Source: an uncultured Phycisphaerales bacterium (GTDB lineage: Bacteria; Planctomycetota; Phycisphaerae; Phycisphaerales; UBA1924). Taken from it: 6,757 bases of DNA. The stretch lies in assembly GCA_937879825.1 (NCBI GenBank), contig CALFMQ010000079.1:1-6757 (forward strand), read 5' to 3'. Below are positions 1 to 5,592 of the stretch, piece after piece (position 1 is the stretch's first letter; each line of letters begins with the position of its first letter). The position numbers and the translations under genes are program-made. The notes beneath the pieces were generated by a model. It did not search any database and had not been told where the DNA came from. It worked only from the letters and a program-made list of their open reading frames with translations.

Positions 1-48
1 GATGACACGAAGGCGGGCACGCAGCTTGATAGCCCCTTCTGCGGCGAC

Positions 49-576
49 ATGAACAAAGTGCCGCCGGGAGGCGGCGCGGTTGATCGCGCGAGCGCCGCGG
101 GGCTGCCGCCGGACTCGGGCCCCGAGGCGGCGGTGATGATGGTGCGGCCGGCGTTCTGGCGCGGGTCGCCGTTCTTGACGCTGGGGTTGGCGTTTTTTCC
201 GCTGGTGCTGACGGGTGTGCTCTGGTGGCTGACGGAGATGAAGACCGGGACGAATCTGAAGGTGCTGGCGGTGTCGGCGGGGCTGTGCTGGGTGCCGCTG
301 GCGGTGTGGTGGTTGATCGTGACGCGGGGGATGGCGCTGGAGATCACGAACAAGCGGACGATTCAGCGGAAGGGGCTTTTCAGCCGGGCGACGAGCGAGG
401 TGCTGCACGACCATGTTCGGAATATTCAGGTCGAGCAGTCGTTCGTTGATCGGGTGTTGCGTGTGGGGAGCGTGGGGATTTCGAGTTCGGGCCAGGACGG
501 TATCGAGGTGCTGGTGCGGAACATGCCGTCGCCCAAGAAGATTCGCTCGGTTATTGACAAATATCGTCCGATGTGA
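49..576 (+). CDS. Two-helix membrane protein with bacterial PH domain (bPH2/YdbT-like)
   Basis: Small membrane protein of 175 residues from the ATG at 49. Residues 1-35 are Gly/Pro/Ala-rich and probably disordered. Two hydrophobic helices follow (about 41-62 and 70-92) with a short polar loop. The C-terminal ~80 residues look like a bacterial PH-like domain: an ITNKRTIQRKGLFSR strand pair, then VRNIQVEQSFVDRVLRVGSVGI, and an ending of the type NMPSPKKIRSVIDKY. This two-helix plus PH layout matches the bPH_2 (YdbT/YdbS-like) family, whose biochemical role is poorly known; the PH part should face the cytoplasm. The start is uncertain. No Shine-Dalgarno precedes the ATG, and the frame stays open with good GC at third positions back to base 1, so the true start may lie outside the window. 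The next gene begins 81 bp downstream on the same strand. The family call is fairly secure; the function is not. Confidence 0.8.
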   Translation: MNKVPPGGGAVDRASAAGLPPDSGPEAAVMMVRPAFWRGSPFLTLGLAFFPLVLTGVLWWLTEMKTGTNLKVLAVSAGLCWVPLAVWWLIVTRGMALEITNKRTIQRKGLFSRATSEVLHDHVRNIQVEQSFVDRVLRVGSVGISSSGQDGIEVLVRNMPSPKKIRSVIDKYRPM

Positions 577-613
577 GTTATGGCGGGCGGGTGGAGCGGC
601 GCCGGAGCGTCGC

Positions 614-619
614 TACAAT
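614..619 (+). promoter_or_regulatory. Candidate -10 element for the zinc-ribbon gene
   Basis: TACAAT matches the sigma-70 -10 consensus at five of six positions and lies 38 bp before the GTG start at 658, in the only gap between the two plus-strand genes. No convincing -35 box sits 16-18 bp upstream, so this is a weak candidate. Read-through from the PH-domain gene is an equally good explanation. Confidence 0.3.
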
Positions 620-645
620 CCGCGGCGATCCTGTCGCATTGAAAT

Positions 646-649
646 GGAG
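646..649 (+). promoter_or_regulatory. Ribosome binding site fixing the GTG start at 658
   Basis: GGAG lies 8 nt upstream of the GTG at 658. It supports that GTG over the in-frame ATG at codon 13 (694), which would remove the basic N-terminal segment. Confidence 0.55.
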
Positions 650-657
650 CCCGGCTC

Positions 658-1017
658 GTGACCAGGAAGTCCGAACCCACGCATACGCAGGGCATGACAT
701 GGCTGGGCAAGGTACGCCTGCGTGCGCTGGTGGCGGTGATCGGCGTGCCGATCGCGCTGGTGGCGACGATCTCGGCGCTGCCGGTGTGGGTGATGGTGCC
801 GATTGTTGTTGCGGCGGTGACGGTGACGGTGAGCCGGTTGACATCCGGGATGCAGAAGCAGACGTGCTGGACCTGCGGTGAGGATTTGTCGGCGCAGGGG
901 CACGGCGTGCACGGGCTGGCGTGCCCGCATTGCGGGACGCTCAACATGTTCGGGCCGATGGGCGATCCGGGGGATTTGCTCGCGGAGTCGGACGACGAGG
1001 ATGACTCAGTCGCGTGA
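658..1017 (+). CDS. Small two-helix membrane protein with C-terminal zinc ribbon
   Basis: A 119-residue protein that I do not recognise as a named family. After a polar, basic N-terminus (residues 1-20) come two closely spaced hydrophobic segments (about 21-41 and 42-60), broken by a Leu-Pro at 41-42, so a membrane hairpin is likely. A soluble tail follows with Cys70-Trp-Thr-Cys73 and Cys89-Pro-His-Cys92, spaced as a zinc ribbon with knuckles 15 residues apart. The last ~15 residues are acidic (SDDEDD). The GTG start is backed by GGAG 8 nt upstream. It follows the PH-domain membrane protein in the same direction, so the two may be co-expressed. Its stop lies inside the 3' end of the convergent DUF418 gene, a 12-bp overlap. 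The zinc ribbon may bind metal, protein or nucleic acid near the membrane; nothing here decides which. The reading frame itself is convincing. Confidence 0.75.
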   Translation: MTRKSEPTHTQGMTWLGKVRLRALVAVIGVPIALVATISALPVWVMVPIVVAAVTVTVSRLTSGMQKQTCWTCGEDLSAQGHGVHGLACPHCGTLNMFGPMGDPGDLLAESDDEDDSVA

Positions 1018-2319
1018 GTCGATTCGCATCGGATGTCGTTTCCAATAGGTGAGCGAGCGCCAGGCCCATTCCATCGGTCCGAAACGGAAGCGGGCGAGCC
1101 AGAGCGGCGACCAGAGCAACTGGGCTGTCCAGATCGCGGCGACGACCGCGAGGAGTTCGGCGCGCGAGAGTCTTCCCCAGAGGGCGAAGCCGTAGCCGTA
1201 GAAGAGCAGGGCGCAGATGATGGATTGCGCGAGGTAGTTTGTGAGCGCCATGCGTCCGACGGCCGAGAGGGCGTTGCGGAATGGTGTCAGGACGCCCGCT
1301 CTGCAGATGAGCATGACGACGGAGACATGCGCGAGCGCCACGAGGATGCTCGCGGCGTAGTTGTACCACCAGCCGATCTGGAAGAGGTATACGAAGTCGT
1401 AGTTGTGGTTGATCATCTCCTTCGCGCCGAACCAGATCACCGGGAGGCCGGCGGCGTATCCGATGACGGCGAGTAAGGCGTAGGTTCTGGCCGCCAGGTG
1501 CGCCGAGAAGAGCCCGAGTTTGAAGAGGCCCATGCCGAGCACGATGAGGCCCCCGACGCGCCAGACTCCCCAGACGAGGAAGAGGAACGTTTGCCACGCG
1601 AGGGAAGCCTTGGCGCGGGGCGCGAAGCGGTCGGCGTAGCTGCCGGTGAAGGTGGCGGCCTGCTTCTCGAAGGACTCGGGTTCGAACTCGAAATCCTTTC
1701 GGGCGTCTTCGTATGCGTCGACGAGTTGTTGCTCGGCCTTGGTGAACTCGATGGCGTCGTCGGCTTGCGCGGCCAGCGAGAGTTCGCGGCCCTGCTCGAG
1801 CATGCGGCCGAAAGGGATGTTCATGACCGGCGCGCCGAGCATGAGTGCCAGCCCGATGGGGATGAGCCACCTGGGGCGCAGCCGGGCCAGGACATACAGG
1901 AGCATGCCGCACATGGCGTATGCGACGAGGATGTCGCCTTCCCAGATGAGGTAGGCGTGCGCGAGTCCGATGAGGAGCAGCCAGAGCATTCTTCGGTAGT
2001 GGACCCGAGGGCCGCGGCCCCGTTCCCTGGCGCGGTCTCGGATCATGACGATTCCGGTGCCGAAGAGCATGGAGAAGATTGCCATCATCTTCAGGTCGAA
2101 GAAGAGATGTGAGATGAGCCACGCGATGCGATCGGGGGCGCCGTCTGTGCCCTGGACGTTCGGATTGAGCCACGCGGCCTCGATGTAGGCGAACGTGGGG
2201 ATGTTCATGACGAGGATGCCGAGCAGGGCGAAACCGCGGAGCACATCGATCGAGGCGATGCGTTTGGCGGCGGGCGTCGGGTTCAGCGGTGAGCCGGTTT
2301 CTCGTGCGTCGTCAGCCAA
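1006..2319 (-). CDS. DUF418 (YeiB-like) multi-pass membrane protein
   Basis: A 437-residue integral membrane protein of the DUF418/YeiB family, whose substrate is not established; related membrane acyltransferase-like families and a transport role have been suggested. The N-terminal signature SIDVLRGFALLGILVMN is at residues 23-39. Many hydrophobic helices follow, interrupted by a charged soluble stretch rich in Glu/Asp/Lys near the middle (roughly residues 170-230). The DUF418 hallmark closes the protein: VGRMALTNYLAQS from about 354 and GPMEWAWRSLTYWKR from about 414. I chose the TTG at 2319 because AGGAG sits 8 nt before it and the encoded protein then begins close to the conserved signature. 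The open frame continues to an ATG at 2478, but that stretch is Arg/His-rich and only mirrors the overlapping HAD gene. It is the third gene of a minus-strand operon, overlapping the HAD gene by 37 bp, which suggests translational coupling. Confidence 0.88.
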   Translation of the reverse strand: MADDARETGSPLNPTPAAKRIASIDVLRGFALLGILVMNIPTFAYIEAAWLNPNVQGTDGAPDRIAWLISHLFFDLKMMAIFSMLFGTGIVMIRDRARERGRGPRVHYRRMLWLLLIGLAHAYLIWEGDILVAYAMCGMLLYVLARLRPRWLIPIGLALMLGAPVMNIPFGRMLEQGRELSLAAQADDAIEFTKAEQQLVDAYEDARKDFEFEPESFEKQAATFTGSYADRFAPRAKASLAWQTFLFLVWGVWRVGGLIVLGMGLFKLGLFSAHLAARTYALLAVIGYAAGLPVIWFGAKEMINHNYDFVYLFQIGWWYNYAASILVALAHVSVVMLICRAGVLTPFRNALSAVGRMALTNYLAQSIICALLFYGYGFALWGRLSRAELLAVVAAIWTAQLLWSPLWLARFRFGPMEWAWRSLTYWKRHPMRIDSRD

Positions 2320-2996
2320 TGGATGATCTCCTGTGTTGGCGAGAGGTCGGGCGCGACTCTGTCGGCGCCGGCGCTGCGGAGATCGTCTTCGGTGAACATG
2401 CCGGTGGCAACCCCGAGGGAGCGGCAGTTGTGCGCGCGGGCGCAGGCGATGTCGTGGGGCGTATCGCCGACGATCCATGTGCGCGACGGGTCGGCGTGGC
2501 GCGTGTGGAGCGCGTGGTAGCGCTGGAGCGCGACGCCGGGCAGGTGGTTGCGCGCGGGCGGGTTGTGCGGCGAGTCGTTGCCCCAGATATGGATGTGGAA
2601 GCGGTCGGGGTTGATGCCTGCGGCGGAGAGTTTGATGCGTCCGGTGTCGGGGAAGTTGCCGGTGAGGAGGCCGATGGTGAGGCCGTCGATGGCGAAGAGC
2701 GCATCGAGGAGCTGGGGGACGCCGGGGCAGGTCTTGGCGGTGTTCTTCTCGGCGAGGAGGCGCGCCAGGTGCGTGCGGTAGCCGGCGTGGAAGGTGTTGA
2801 TCGTGTCGGGTGTTGCGGGCTGATCGTGGGCGGCGAGGAGGTCGGCGATGATGAGGGGGTCGAGGCGGCCGGCGTACTCGACGGTGTTCTCGTTGAAGTG
2901 ATCGCCGAACTGTTCGCGGCCGGCGCAGCCCATGGCGGCGATGCCGAGGCGGGATGTGGTGATGAGCGTGGCGTCGACATCGAAGAGGATGAGCAT
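2283..2996 (-). CDS. HAD-superfamily hydrolase (phosphoglycolate phosphatase-like)
   Basis: A 237-residue soluble phosphatase of the haloacid dehalogenase superfamily, expected to hydrolyse a small phosphorylated metabolite through a phospho-aspartate. All four motifs are present: motif I FDVDAT with nucleophile Asp6 and acid/base Asp8; motif II LLTGN with Thr112; motif III Lys122; and motif IV GDTPHD with Asp178 and Asp182 for magnesium. A helical cap of about 90 residues sits between motifs I and II, as in the Gph/beta-phosphoglucomutase-like C1-cap group. Motif I has Ala where Gly is most common (DxDGT), a tolerated change. The ATG start puts motif I directly at the N-terminus, as usual, although no Shine-Dalgarno is visible. 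It lies 25 bp after the acylphosphatase gene and its end contains the start of the DUF418 gene. The substrate cannot be read from the sequence; phosphoglycolate is only one possibility. Confidence 0.9.
   Translation of the reverse strand: MLILFDVDATLITTSRLGIAAMGCAGREQFGDHFNENTVEYAGRLDPLIIADLLAAHDQPATPDTINTFHAGYRTHLARLLAEKNTAKTCPGVPQLLDALFAIDGLTIGLLTGNFPDTGRIKLSAAGINPDRFHIHIWGNDSPHNPPARNHLPGVALQRYHALHTRHADPSRTWIVGDTPHDIACARAHNCRSLGVATGMFTEDDLRSAGADRVAPDLSPTQEIIHWLTTHEKPAHR
2328..2332 (-). promoter_or_regulatory. Shine-Dalgarno site for the TTG start of the DUF418 gene
   Basis: On the minus strand AGGAG is followed by eight bases (ATCATCCA) and then TTG at 2319. It lies inside the last codons of the HAD gene. 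It is the clearest ribosome binding site in the window and decides the start of the membrane-protein gene. Confidence 0.65.
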
Positions 2997-3021
2997 GGTG
3001 GAGGGTCTTTGTGCGCGGGGG

Positions 3022-3297
3022 TTATCTGCGGATGTCGAAGTCGGTGAACTCGTCGGTGGGTGTGGAAAACCTGTCGGTTCGGTTGTGGACGAGATGACCG
3101 ATGGTGTCGGTGATTGTCGAGTGGAGTTTGTGGATTTCTTCTGGGGGGCCCTCGGCGACGAGGTAGACGGAGCCGTCGGGTTGGTTCCTGACGAATCCGG
3201 TGATGCGCAATGGTTGCGCGAGCCGCAGGGTTGTGGCTCTGAAGCCGACGCCCTGGACCCTACCCGAGAAGACGGACTCGCATCGTGTGTTGCTCAT
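3022..3297 (-). CDS. acyP: Acylphosphatase
   Basis: A 91-residue protein of the usual acylphosphatase length. The family hydrolyses carboxyl-phosphate bonds, for example in acetyl phosphate, carbamoyl phosphate or 1,3-bisphosphoglycerate, in the cytoplasm. The phosphate-binding loop GRVQGVGFR spans residues 12-20, with Arg20 as the catalytic arginine. The second signature, GFVRN at 34-38, supplies Asn38, the residue that orients the attacking water. GSVYLVAEGPPEEI continues the ferredoxin-like fold as in other members. The helix before GFVRN (LRLAQPLRI) departs from the more common LAxxLGLxGxV form, but both active-site residues are intact. There is no clear Shine-Dalgarno before the ATG at 3297; a very short leader is possible. 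It is the first gene of the minus-strand operon with the HAD phosphatase and DUF418 genes, and is divergent from dnaG. Confidence 0.93.
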   Translation of the reverse strand: MSNTRCESVFSGRVQGVGFRATTLRLAQPLRITGFVRNQPDGSVYLVAEGPPEEIHKLHSTITDTIGHLVHNRTDRFSTPTDEFTDFDIRR

Positions 3298-3311
3298 GGT
3301 CGGGGGGCGGG

Positions 3312-3346
3312 ATGGTACGCGAGAGCGGGTTCTGGGTTTGTGTCAA
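3312..3346 (-). promoter_or_regulatory. Weak candidate promoter for the acylphosphatase operon
   Basis: On the minus strand there is a perfect TTGACA at 3346-3341 and a TACCAT at 3317-3312. The 23-bp spacing is too long for one ordinary sigma-70 promoter, so only one of the two boxes may be real. If TACCAT is the -10, transcription would start about 8 nt before the ATG at 3297, which fits the lack of a Shine-Dalgarno. Confidence 0.25.
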
Positions 3347-3361
3347 TGAAAAAGTAGGGGT

Positions 3362-3374
3362 AATCGATGCGATT
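3362..3374. repeat. Short palindrome between divergent promoters (possible operator)
   Basis: AATCG-ATG-CGATT is a perfect inverted repeat with 5-bp arms and a 3-bp centre. It lies between the minus-strand TTGACA (3346-3341) and the plus-strand TTGACG (3399-3404). Such a position would suit a repressor or activator site, but a repeat this short can arise by chance. Confidence 0.25.
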
Positions 3375-3398
3375 CGAAGGTGATCCGGCGCGCAGCAT

Positions 3399-3426
3399 TT
3401 GACGGTCGTTGGGCCTGTGCTAGCGT
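3399..3426 (+). promoter_or_regulatory. Candidate sigma-70 promoter for dnaG-rpoD
   Basis: TTGACG at 3399-3404 (five of six to consensus) is followed after 16 bp by TAGCGT at 3421-3426. The latter keeps the key T, A and final T of a -10 box and is preceded by TGC, an extended -10. Transcription would start near 3433 and leave a leader of roughly 230 nt before the GTG of dnaG. It is the best promoter-like pair in the window. Confidence 0.5.
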
Positions 3427-3570
3427 TTTGTCATCTGATAGCTCGCCTGCCTCGAAAATAGCGGTTCGGAACTCGGGTCCTCCAGACAATCCCCGAACGA
3501 ACCATCAACACGAGTCGAGGAGCGACGAGCGGACAAGTCGATTGACTGTGTTTGTTGGCTCGTTGCCGCG

Positions 3571-3586
3571 CCGGGTATTGACCCGG
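3571..3586 (+). terminator. GC-rich hairpin in the dnaG leader (possible attenuator)
   Basis: CCGGGT-ATTG-ACCCGG is a perfect 6-bp stem with a 4-nt loop, followed by a T-rich but not pure-T tract (TTGTGATGTTGTTT, 3587-3600). It could be a weak intrinsic terminator or attenuator, or only a leader hairpin. The stem is short and the U-tract is interrupted, so termination is uncertain. Confidence 0.3.
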
Positions 3587-3604
3587 TTGTGATGTTGTTT
3601 CTCT

Positions 3605-3636
3605 GGCCCGCCCGCGGATGGGTGATTCTGCGGGCC
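3605..3636 (+). repeat. Inverted repeat just upstream of dnaG
   Basis: GGCCCGC at 3605-3611 pairs perfectly with GCGGGCC at 3630-3636 around an 18-nt loop, ending 25 nt before the dnaG start codon. It would be the second strong hairpin in the leader. Its closeness to the ribosome entry site could affect translation initiation, which is an inference only. Confidence 0.35.
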
Positions 3637-3661
3637 TCATGAGACAGGGTGTAGACCGATC

Positions 3662-5512
3662 GTGAGTGCGCTGCACGATGGGGCAGAAGATCGTCGGAAG
3701 GTGCTCGATGCGACTGACATCGTGCGTCTGATCGGCGAGCATGTCACGCTCCGGCCCAAGGGCCGGGAGTATGTCGGGCTGTGCCCCTTCCATGACGATC
3801 ACAAGCCGTCGATGTGCGTGGTTCCGCATAAGCACATGTTCCATTGCTTTTCGTGCGGATCGGGGGGCAATGCTTTCGACTTCATGATGAAGTTCCACGG
3901 GATGGAGTTCCGTGAGGCATTGCGGGTGTTGGCGGACCGGGCGGGGATCGAACTGACTCCCTGGAAGGGCGGGGCGAAGACGGGGGTTGAGGGTGAGGGC
4001 GCGGGGGTATCTCGCGATGAACTGGCGCGCGCGAACCGGACGGCGTGGGACTTCTTCCGCGCGATCTACCGGCATCCGGAGCACGGGGCGGCGGCGCGGG
4101 CGCTGGTCAAGCGGCGCGGGATGAGCGATGAGATGGTTGAGCGGTTCGGGGTTGGGGCTTCGCCCGATCGCTGGGACGGGCTGGTGAAGGTGATCGAGGG
4201 CAAGGGGCTCGACTTTGCGGCGTTCGCGGCGGCGGGTCTGATCAAGCGGCGCGAGCAGGGGGGCGGCTGGTACGACGCGTTCCGGAGTCGGTTGATGTTC
4301 CCGATTCTGGATCAGATCGGGCGGCCGATCGCGTTCGGCGGGCGGAAGTTGAAGGAAGAGGACGAGCCGAAGTACCTGAACTCTCCGGAGTCGGCGTTGT
4401 TCCACAAGGGATCGACGCTGTACGGGATTCACGCTGCGGGCAGCGCGATTCGTGAGTCGCGTGTGTGCGTGATCACGGAGGGGTACACGGATGTGATCGC
4501 GTGCCATCAGCACGGGTTTGCGCATGTTGTGGCGACGCTCGGGACGGCGTTCACGCACGGCCATGTTTCGCAGGTGCGGCGTTTGTGCGACCGGGTTGTG
4601 TTGCTGTTTGACGGCGACACGGCGGGCGAGAAGGCCGCGGAGCGCGCGTGCGAGGTCTTCTTCGGGGAGGGGATGGATGTCGATGTCGCGATCCTTCCGG
4701 CGGGGAGCGATCCGGATGATCTTTTGAAGGAGGGCGAGGGCGGGGCGCGGTTCTCGGAGGTGCTGGGGGCCGCGGAGCCGGCGCTGGAGTTCCAGATTCG
4801 CAGGGTCCGCCAGCGGCTTATCGATCGTGGGGTGCGTGCGGGGTCGTTGGCGTGGGCGCAGGAGGTGGAGGCGCAGGTCGTGCGCTTCGCGGAGATGGGG
4901 TTGTCTTCGCTGTCGCCGATTCGCAGGCAGACGGTGATCAAGCGTCTGGCGTCGGTGGCGGGGGTGGACCCCTCGATCGTGGTGGCAGCGGTGGCGTCGG
5001 TGCGTTCTCGGCCCCGGGATCGGGGTGGTGAGGGCGAGAAGCGTGTTGCAAAGATCGTGCCGAAGACGGCGCGAGAGCATGCGCTGGCGTGTCTTCTGGC
5101 GAGGCCGGAACTGGCCCGAGATTTTCAAGGGGACGCGCGTGACATCGTTGAGGCGGTGGCCTACGGTTCGGGCCCCTTATCGGGGATCGCGGCGAGTGTC
5201 GGGTCTTTCATCCTGGAGCACACACCTTCGAGCGAAGGGTTGCTCGCGACTTTAGAAGACCCCACGCAGCGAGAGTCGGTGGTTGCGATGATCGCGGAAG
5301 TCGATCGGAGCACGGAAGGCGACGCGGAGCGTCATATTCGGATGTGGAATGACTGCATCCGGCGTGTGCGCACCGAGGCCGCCAGCGCCGAGGACGGGGA
5401 GCGCGGAGAGAGAGACAGTTTGGCGCGTGTCGGCGCGGCGCTGGAGGCGTTTCGCGATCGTCACAAGGAGCTCGGCGGCAATCCGCTTGCGCGGCCGAGG
5501 GTGATTTCGTAG
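3662..5512 (+). CDS. dnaG: DNA primase DnaG
   Basis: Bacterial replicative primase, 616 residues, within the usual DnaG size range. It makes the RNA primers for lagging-strand synthesis together with the replicative helicase. The N-terminal CHC2 zinc domain has ligands Cys41, His44, Cys62 and Cys65 (CPFH...CFSC). The RNA-polymerase core contains FRSRLMFPI (207-215), FGGRKL (about 224-229) and PKYLNSPESALFHKG (about 236-250). The TOPRIM part shows the catalytic Glu273 in TEGYTD and the metal-binding Asp317 and Asp319 in FDGDTAG, followed by LPAGSDPDDLLK. A charged linker (about 446-470, Arg/Gly/Glu/Lys) leads into a C-terminal helical domain (471-616) in the place of the helicase-binding domain, poorly conserved as in other lineages. 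The start is GTG with only a weak AGGG upstream; the zinc domain sits at the normal distance from it. rpoD follows after 80 bp, so co-transcription is likely. Confidence 0.97.
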   Translation: MSALHDGAEDRRKVLDATDIVRLIGEHVTLRPKGREYVGLCPFHDDHKPSMCVVPHKHMFHCFSCGSGGNAFDFMMKFHGMEFREALRVLADRAGIELTPWKGGAKTGVEGEGAGVSRDELARANRTAWDFFRAIYRHPEHGAAARALVKRRGMSDEMVERFGVGASPDRWDGLVKVIEGKGLDFAAFAAAGLIKRREQGGGWYDAFRSRLMFPILDQIGRPIAFGGRKLKEEDEPKYLNSPESALFHKGSTLYGIHAAGSAIRESRVCVITEGYTDVIACHQHGFAHVVATLGTAFTHGHVSQVRRLCDRVVLLFDGDTAGEKAAERACEVFFGEGMDVDVAILPAGSDPDDLLKEGEGGARFSEVLGAAEPALEFQIRRVRQRLIDRGVRAGSLAWAQEVEAQVVRFAEMGLSSLSPIRRQTVIKRLASVAGVDPSIVVAAVASVRSRPRDRGGEGEKRVAKIVPKTAREHALACLLARPELARDFQGDARDIVEAVAYGSGPLSGIAASVGSFILEHTPSSEGLLATLEDPTQRESVVAMIAEVDRSTEGDAERHIRMWNDCIRRVRTEAASAEDGERGERDSLARVGAALEAFRDRHKELGGNPLARPRVIS

Positions 5513-5577
5513 CGGGTGGTCTTGAAGTGTTGGCACTGAACAGCGGTTGGATGACAACGGCTTGACAGATAGGGAAC

Positions 5578-5582
5578 AGGAG
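5578..5582 (+). promoter_or_regulatory. Ribosome binding site of rpoD
   Basis: AGGAG lies 10 nt before the ATG at 5593, slightly longer spacing than ideal. No good promoter is visible in the 80-bp gap: TTGACA at 5562-5567 has no -10 box at 16-18 bp. The simplest view is that rpoD is read from the dnaG transcript. Confidence 0.5.
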
Positions 5583-5592
5583 CGAAACGGGT

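Larger units (their letters stand above)
3298..3661. other. Divergent intergenic region and dnaG leader (no gene seen)
   Basis: These 364 bp separate the acylphosphatase operon from dnaG. I see no believable coding region: the one moderately long plus-strand frame (3380-3592, GTG start) has no ribosome binding site and no recognisable protein features. The stretch is less GC-rich than the flanking genes. It holds candidate promoters in both directions, a short palindrome at 3362-3374, and inverted repeats at 3464-3469 with 3493-3498 (GTTCGG/CCGAAC), at 3571-3586 and at 3605-3636. No tRNA or known riboswitch could be recognised by eye. Confidence 0.6.

Noticed and set aside
426..947. Minus-strand open frame covering the end of the PH gene and the zinc-ribbon gene
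   Set aside because: It is Thr/Ser/Pro-rich with no domain, and it spans a gene boundary on the other strand where the GTG start has a good ribosome binding site.
1498..2112. Plus-strand open frame antisense to the DUF418 gene
   Set aside because: Its translation is Glu/Asp/Gly-rich low complexity, the usual shadow of a hydrophobic membrane-protein gene on the other strand. The DUF418 signatures are on the minus strand.
2289..3047. Plus-strand open frame of 252 codons opposite the HAD gene
   Set aside because: It is Val/Gly/Glu-rich with no motif, while the opposite strand encodes all four HAD motifs.
3463..3486. T-loop-like sequence (GGTTCGGAAC...CCTCCA) suggesting a tRNA 3' end
   Set aside because: The T-arm does not pair as in a tRNA, the loop sequence is not GGTTCGAATCC, and no acceptor, D or anticodon arm can be built upstream.
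3380..3592. Possible 70-residue protein in the dnaG leader
   Set aside because: It has a GTG start without a ribosome binding site, begins upstream of the candidate -35 box, and shows no recognisable features.
3431..5128. Long open frame (565 codons) antisense to dnaG
   Set aside because: It lies opposite a primase with all catalytic motifs. Its translation is Arg/Pro/His-rich without domains, as expected from the complement of GC-rich coding DNA.
5530..5550. Sigma-54-like TTGGCAC before rpoD
   Set aside because: The -24-like half is present, but the GC dinucleotide is not at the required spacing and no TTGC half follows. The nearby TTGACA at 5562 also lacks a -10 box.
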